A stretch of 64,000 nt of DNA from Actinomadura roseirufa. GTDB taxonomy: Bacteria > Actinomycetota > Actinomycetes > Streptosporangiales > Streptosporangiaceae. Below the pieces are notes generated by a model, which saw nothing but the letters and a program-made list of their open reading frames with translations, ran no database searches and was not told the DNA's origin. Every line of letters starts with the position of its first letter. Within the stretch, counting starts at the first letter, position 1. The stretch covers positions 1 to 64,000 of the forward strand of contig NZ_CAACVB010000002.1 of assembly GCF_900659635.1 (NCBI RefSeq), written 5' to 3'. Positions 62,191 to 64,000 of the stretch are shown piece after piece. The position numbers and the translations under genes are program-made.

Positions 62191-63213
62191 TCAGCCGATG
62201 GCGACGTAGTAGCCGTCCTTGGCCATGATCCGATTGGCCTTGAGGAAGGCGCTCAAGCGTCCGCCGGCGGCGCTGTTCTGGGCGGCGGGGACCATCGCGC
62301 GGGAGAACCCGCGCGGGTCGCCGCCCTCGGCCGTGGAAGCGAACGGATACTCATCACATGTCTGGCCGGGCGGACGGGGCAGGCTCGGCGGGCAGACGGT
62401 GCGGCGGTTGCGGGCGATCTGCGCGGCGTCGGTGATGCGGTGCAGAGGGTGCCGGTACCCGTACTGGCCCGGATGGCCGGGCAGGGACGCCTGGGCGGTG
62501 GCGATGTGCGAGGCGACCGCGGTCACGGCGGGGTCCGCGCGCTTGAGCGTCCATAGCGCCAGCCCGGCGGGGTGCACGCAGCCGCCCTTGGCGCCCAGGT
62601 AGGACGCGCTGTCGCAGCGGACGTCGCCCAGCGGGGTGGCGGTGCGGGAGCCGCCCTGCAGGTCGCGGAACTCCACCTTGATCGCCGCGGTCCTGGTCGC
62701 CGATCCGGACAGGCCGGCGGTGAAGTCGAAGGTGCGCCTGGTCCCCGCGACCAGGCCGAACGAGGTCAAGCGCGGCGACAGCGAGCAGCCGCCCTTGCAC
62801 AGGGGCCGCACCTGGATGACATGGCCCCGGACCGTCCCGCGTGAGGCCACGACGTTGACCGCGACCTTGTGGTGCCAGGTCCGCGAGGTCGCCGACAGCG
62901 TCTCGGTCCGCTGAATGCTCACCTCGGCGTGGCCCAGGATCTGGCCGCTGGTGGTGCGCTGCTCCACGACCAGCGCCAGCGGCCGGCACGCCGACAACCG
63001 CTCCAGTCCCGCACAGACGGCGGCCGCGCTCGCGGCGCGGGTGGGGGAGCTAATGGTGAGAGTGGGCTCCACCGGCAGGCTCGCCGAGGCCGTGCCCGGC
63101 ACGAGAACCAGGGCGGCGACAGTCGCGGCGGCCGTGACCACGGCAACGCCGAGACGCAGGGTGGTGCGGCCTGAACGGTGCACCCGAAGTCTGGAATGTG
63201 AGGTTGGTGTCAC
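62191..63213 (-). CDS. Secreted NucA/NucB-type deoxyribonuclease domain protein
   Basis: A signal peptide (TTLRLGVAVVTAAATVAALV, cleavage near ASA) precedes an unassigned beta-rich region and a C-terminal NucA/NucB domain: GQTCDEYPFASTAEGGDP, then MVPAAQNSAAGGRLSAFLKA. The DEYPFAST and QN-x-x-x-GG residues are the family signature of extracellular sporulation-type DNases. Seven or eight cysteines in the mature part suggest disulfides. GTG at 63213 is taken as start. It probably degrades extracellular DNA. Confidence 0.8.
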   Translation of the reverse strand: MTPTSHSRLRVHRSGRTTLRLGVAVVTAAATVAALVLVPGTASASLPVEPTLTISSPTRAASAAAVCAGLERLSACRPLALVVEQRTTSGQILGHAEVSIQRTETLSATSRTWHHKVAVNVVASRGTVRGHVIQVRPLCKGGCSLSPRLTSFGLVAGTRRTFDFTAGLSGSATRTAAIKVEFRDLQGGSRTATPLGDVRCDSASYLGAKGGCVHPAGLALWTLKRADPAVTAVASHIATAQASLPGHPGQYGYRHPLHRITDAAQIARNRRTVCPPSLPRPPGQTCDEYPFASTAEGGDPRGFSRAMVPAAQNSAAGGRLSAFLKANRIMAKDGYYVAIG

Positions 63214-63414
63214 TCGATGAAGGTAAAGGGAAGGTAATGTGCCCGTCCCGGCGATGACCTGCTCCGGACACCCGAGCCGCCGCCACGCCGAAGCGGCGGA
63301 GCAGGACGATCCCCCTCCCGCGCTCCGGCCGGAGGAGAGAGGTTCGGCTCCACGGCGCTCAGCCTCCCCTCGACATTCCGCATTGCCGACCCCGGCCGCC
63401 CTGGCTTCAGGCGG

Positions 63415-64000
63415 TCACTCCGTGCGGAGGGCGATGGCGGTGCGGGTGCGAGCCGCCCACCCGGCGGGCAGCAGAGCGCCCGCGGTCGCGATCACCAGTC
63501 CGCCCAGGAGCAGCGGGATCACGAGCGGCAGGTCGTAGACCGCCGCGTCGACGGCCGGAATGTCGGTTCCCGCGGCGTGGCCCATGATCGGAAGGACGAC
63601 ACCGTGGACGGCGACGCCGATGGGAACACCGATCACGCCGGCGATGAGACCGACACCCGCCACGGACGTGATGACCATGGCCGTCGTCTGCCGCGGCGAC
63701 ATGCCGAGCGCCTTGAGAACTCCGAGATCGCGCACTCGTTCGCGAGTGTCGAGGACGGCGGTGTTGAGCACCCCGAGACCGGCGACGGAGAGCAGGAGAA
63801 CGGTGAGGGCGCCGGCCAGAGCGTCCATGGAGACCACGGTGTCGCTGAGCTTGTTGCTGTTGCGGGTCGCCGAGACGCCGAGCGGCTCCAGGTCCCGGTT
63901 CGCCGCCTCGATGTAGTCGTCACGGTCGACGCCCGGCTTCAGGCGGACGTTGAACCGGTACGAGAGAGGGTCTATCCGCGGCTGTAGCGGGGCGATCGAC
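63415..64000 (-). CDS. FtsX-like ABC transporter permease, C-terminal part
   Basis: The frame is open to the window edge, so the N-terminus lies outside. Visible are a periplasmic end (SYRFNVRLKPGVDRDDYIEA) and three helices of the FtsX domain: VSMDALAGALTVLLLSVAGL, then TRERVRDLGVLKALGMSPRQ (the conserved cytoplasmic loop), VITSVAGVGLIAGVIGVPIG and PLVIPLLLGGLVIATAGALL. Such permeases work with an ABC ATPase in lipoprotein or peptide release, or in signalling. The internal ATG at 63837 is not the true start. Confidence 0.85.
   Translation of the reverse strand, partial: SIAPLQPRIDPLSYRFNVRLKPGVDRDDYIEAANRDLEPLGVSATRNSNKLSDTVVSMDALAGALTVLLLSVAGLGVLNTAVLDTRERVRDLGVLKALGMSPRQTTAMVITSVAGVGLIAGVIGVPIGVAVHGVVLPIMGHAAGTDIPAVDAAVYDLPLVIPLLLGGLVIATAGALLPAGWAARTRTAIALRTE

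Overview
The window is high-GC actinobacterial DNA. Strong G/C third-position bias, many GTG starts, a DUF5753/DUF397 regulator pair, a SARP-type regulator, F420-associated enzymes, and two ECF sigma/CU044_5270 pairs all point to a filamentous actinomycete. A Streptosporangiales or Thermomonosporaceae-like host is my best guess; this is inference and no rRNA or tRNA gene is present to test it.

Left part (1-20.6 kb): accessory and regulatory genes. A gene-poor stretch with one 35-residue membrane peptide is followed by a DUF5753 helix-turn-helix regulator facing a DUF397 protein. Next is a translationally coupled pair, a SARP-like regulator and a 759-residue four-helix membrane protein, whose facing termini share a short glycine-rich beta-like motif. 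Two ECF sigma factor/CU044_5270 pairs point away from each other and flank an imine reductase and an Rv1155-like F420-binding protein. Then come an APH(3')-like kinase, two decayed genes, a large O-methyltransferase with an unknown N-terminal region, a secreted SMP-30-like propeller, a membrane-anchored Mrr-like nuclease and a HAD phosphatase.

Middle part (20.8-50.5 kb): nitrogen and carbon scavenging. Genes for hydantoinase A/B, an ACS-type transporter and an isochorismatase-fold hydrolase form one operon. A KBL-like glycine C-acyltransferase, an SDR and an mmsA-type semialdehyde dehydrogenase form a second, followed by an aminotransferase and its divergent GntR regulator. GATATC-centred palindromes recur in front of these units and look like a common operator. 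After an asparagine synthase with a CofE-like extension and a secreted peptidase come a YtcJ-like amidohydrolase, a DHA2 exporter, a MocR-type regulator, a second mmsA, a malonate-semialdehyde-decarboxylase-like tautomerase, a urea transporter and two amidases. Taken together these genes suggest degradation of one or more N-heterocycles (hydantoin or pyrimidine-like) to semialdehydes, acyl-CoA, urea and ammonia; this is inference.

Right part (50.5-64 kb): two TetR regulators with very clear palindromic operators, an HSL-type esterase running into a carbohydrate ABC importer and a trehalase-type GH15 enzyme, a small-molecule methyltransferase, a stop-interrupted NmrA-like pseudogene joined to an F420-dependent luciferase-like oxidoreductase, a DHFR-like protein, a secreted NucA/NucB nuclease, and the C-terminal part of an FtsX-type permease that runs off the window.
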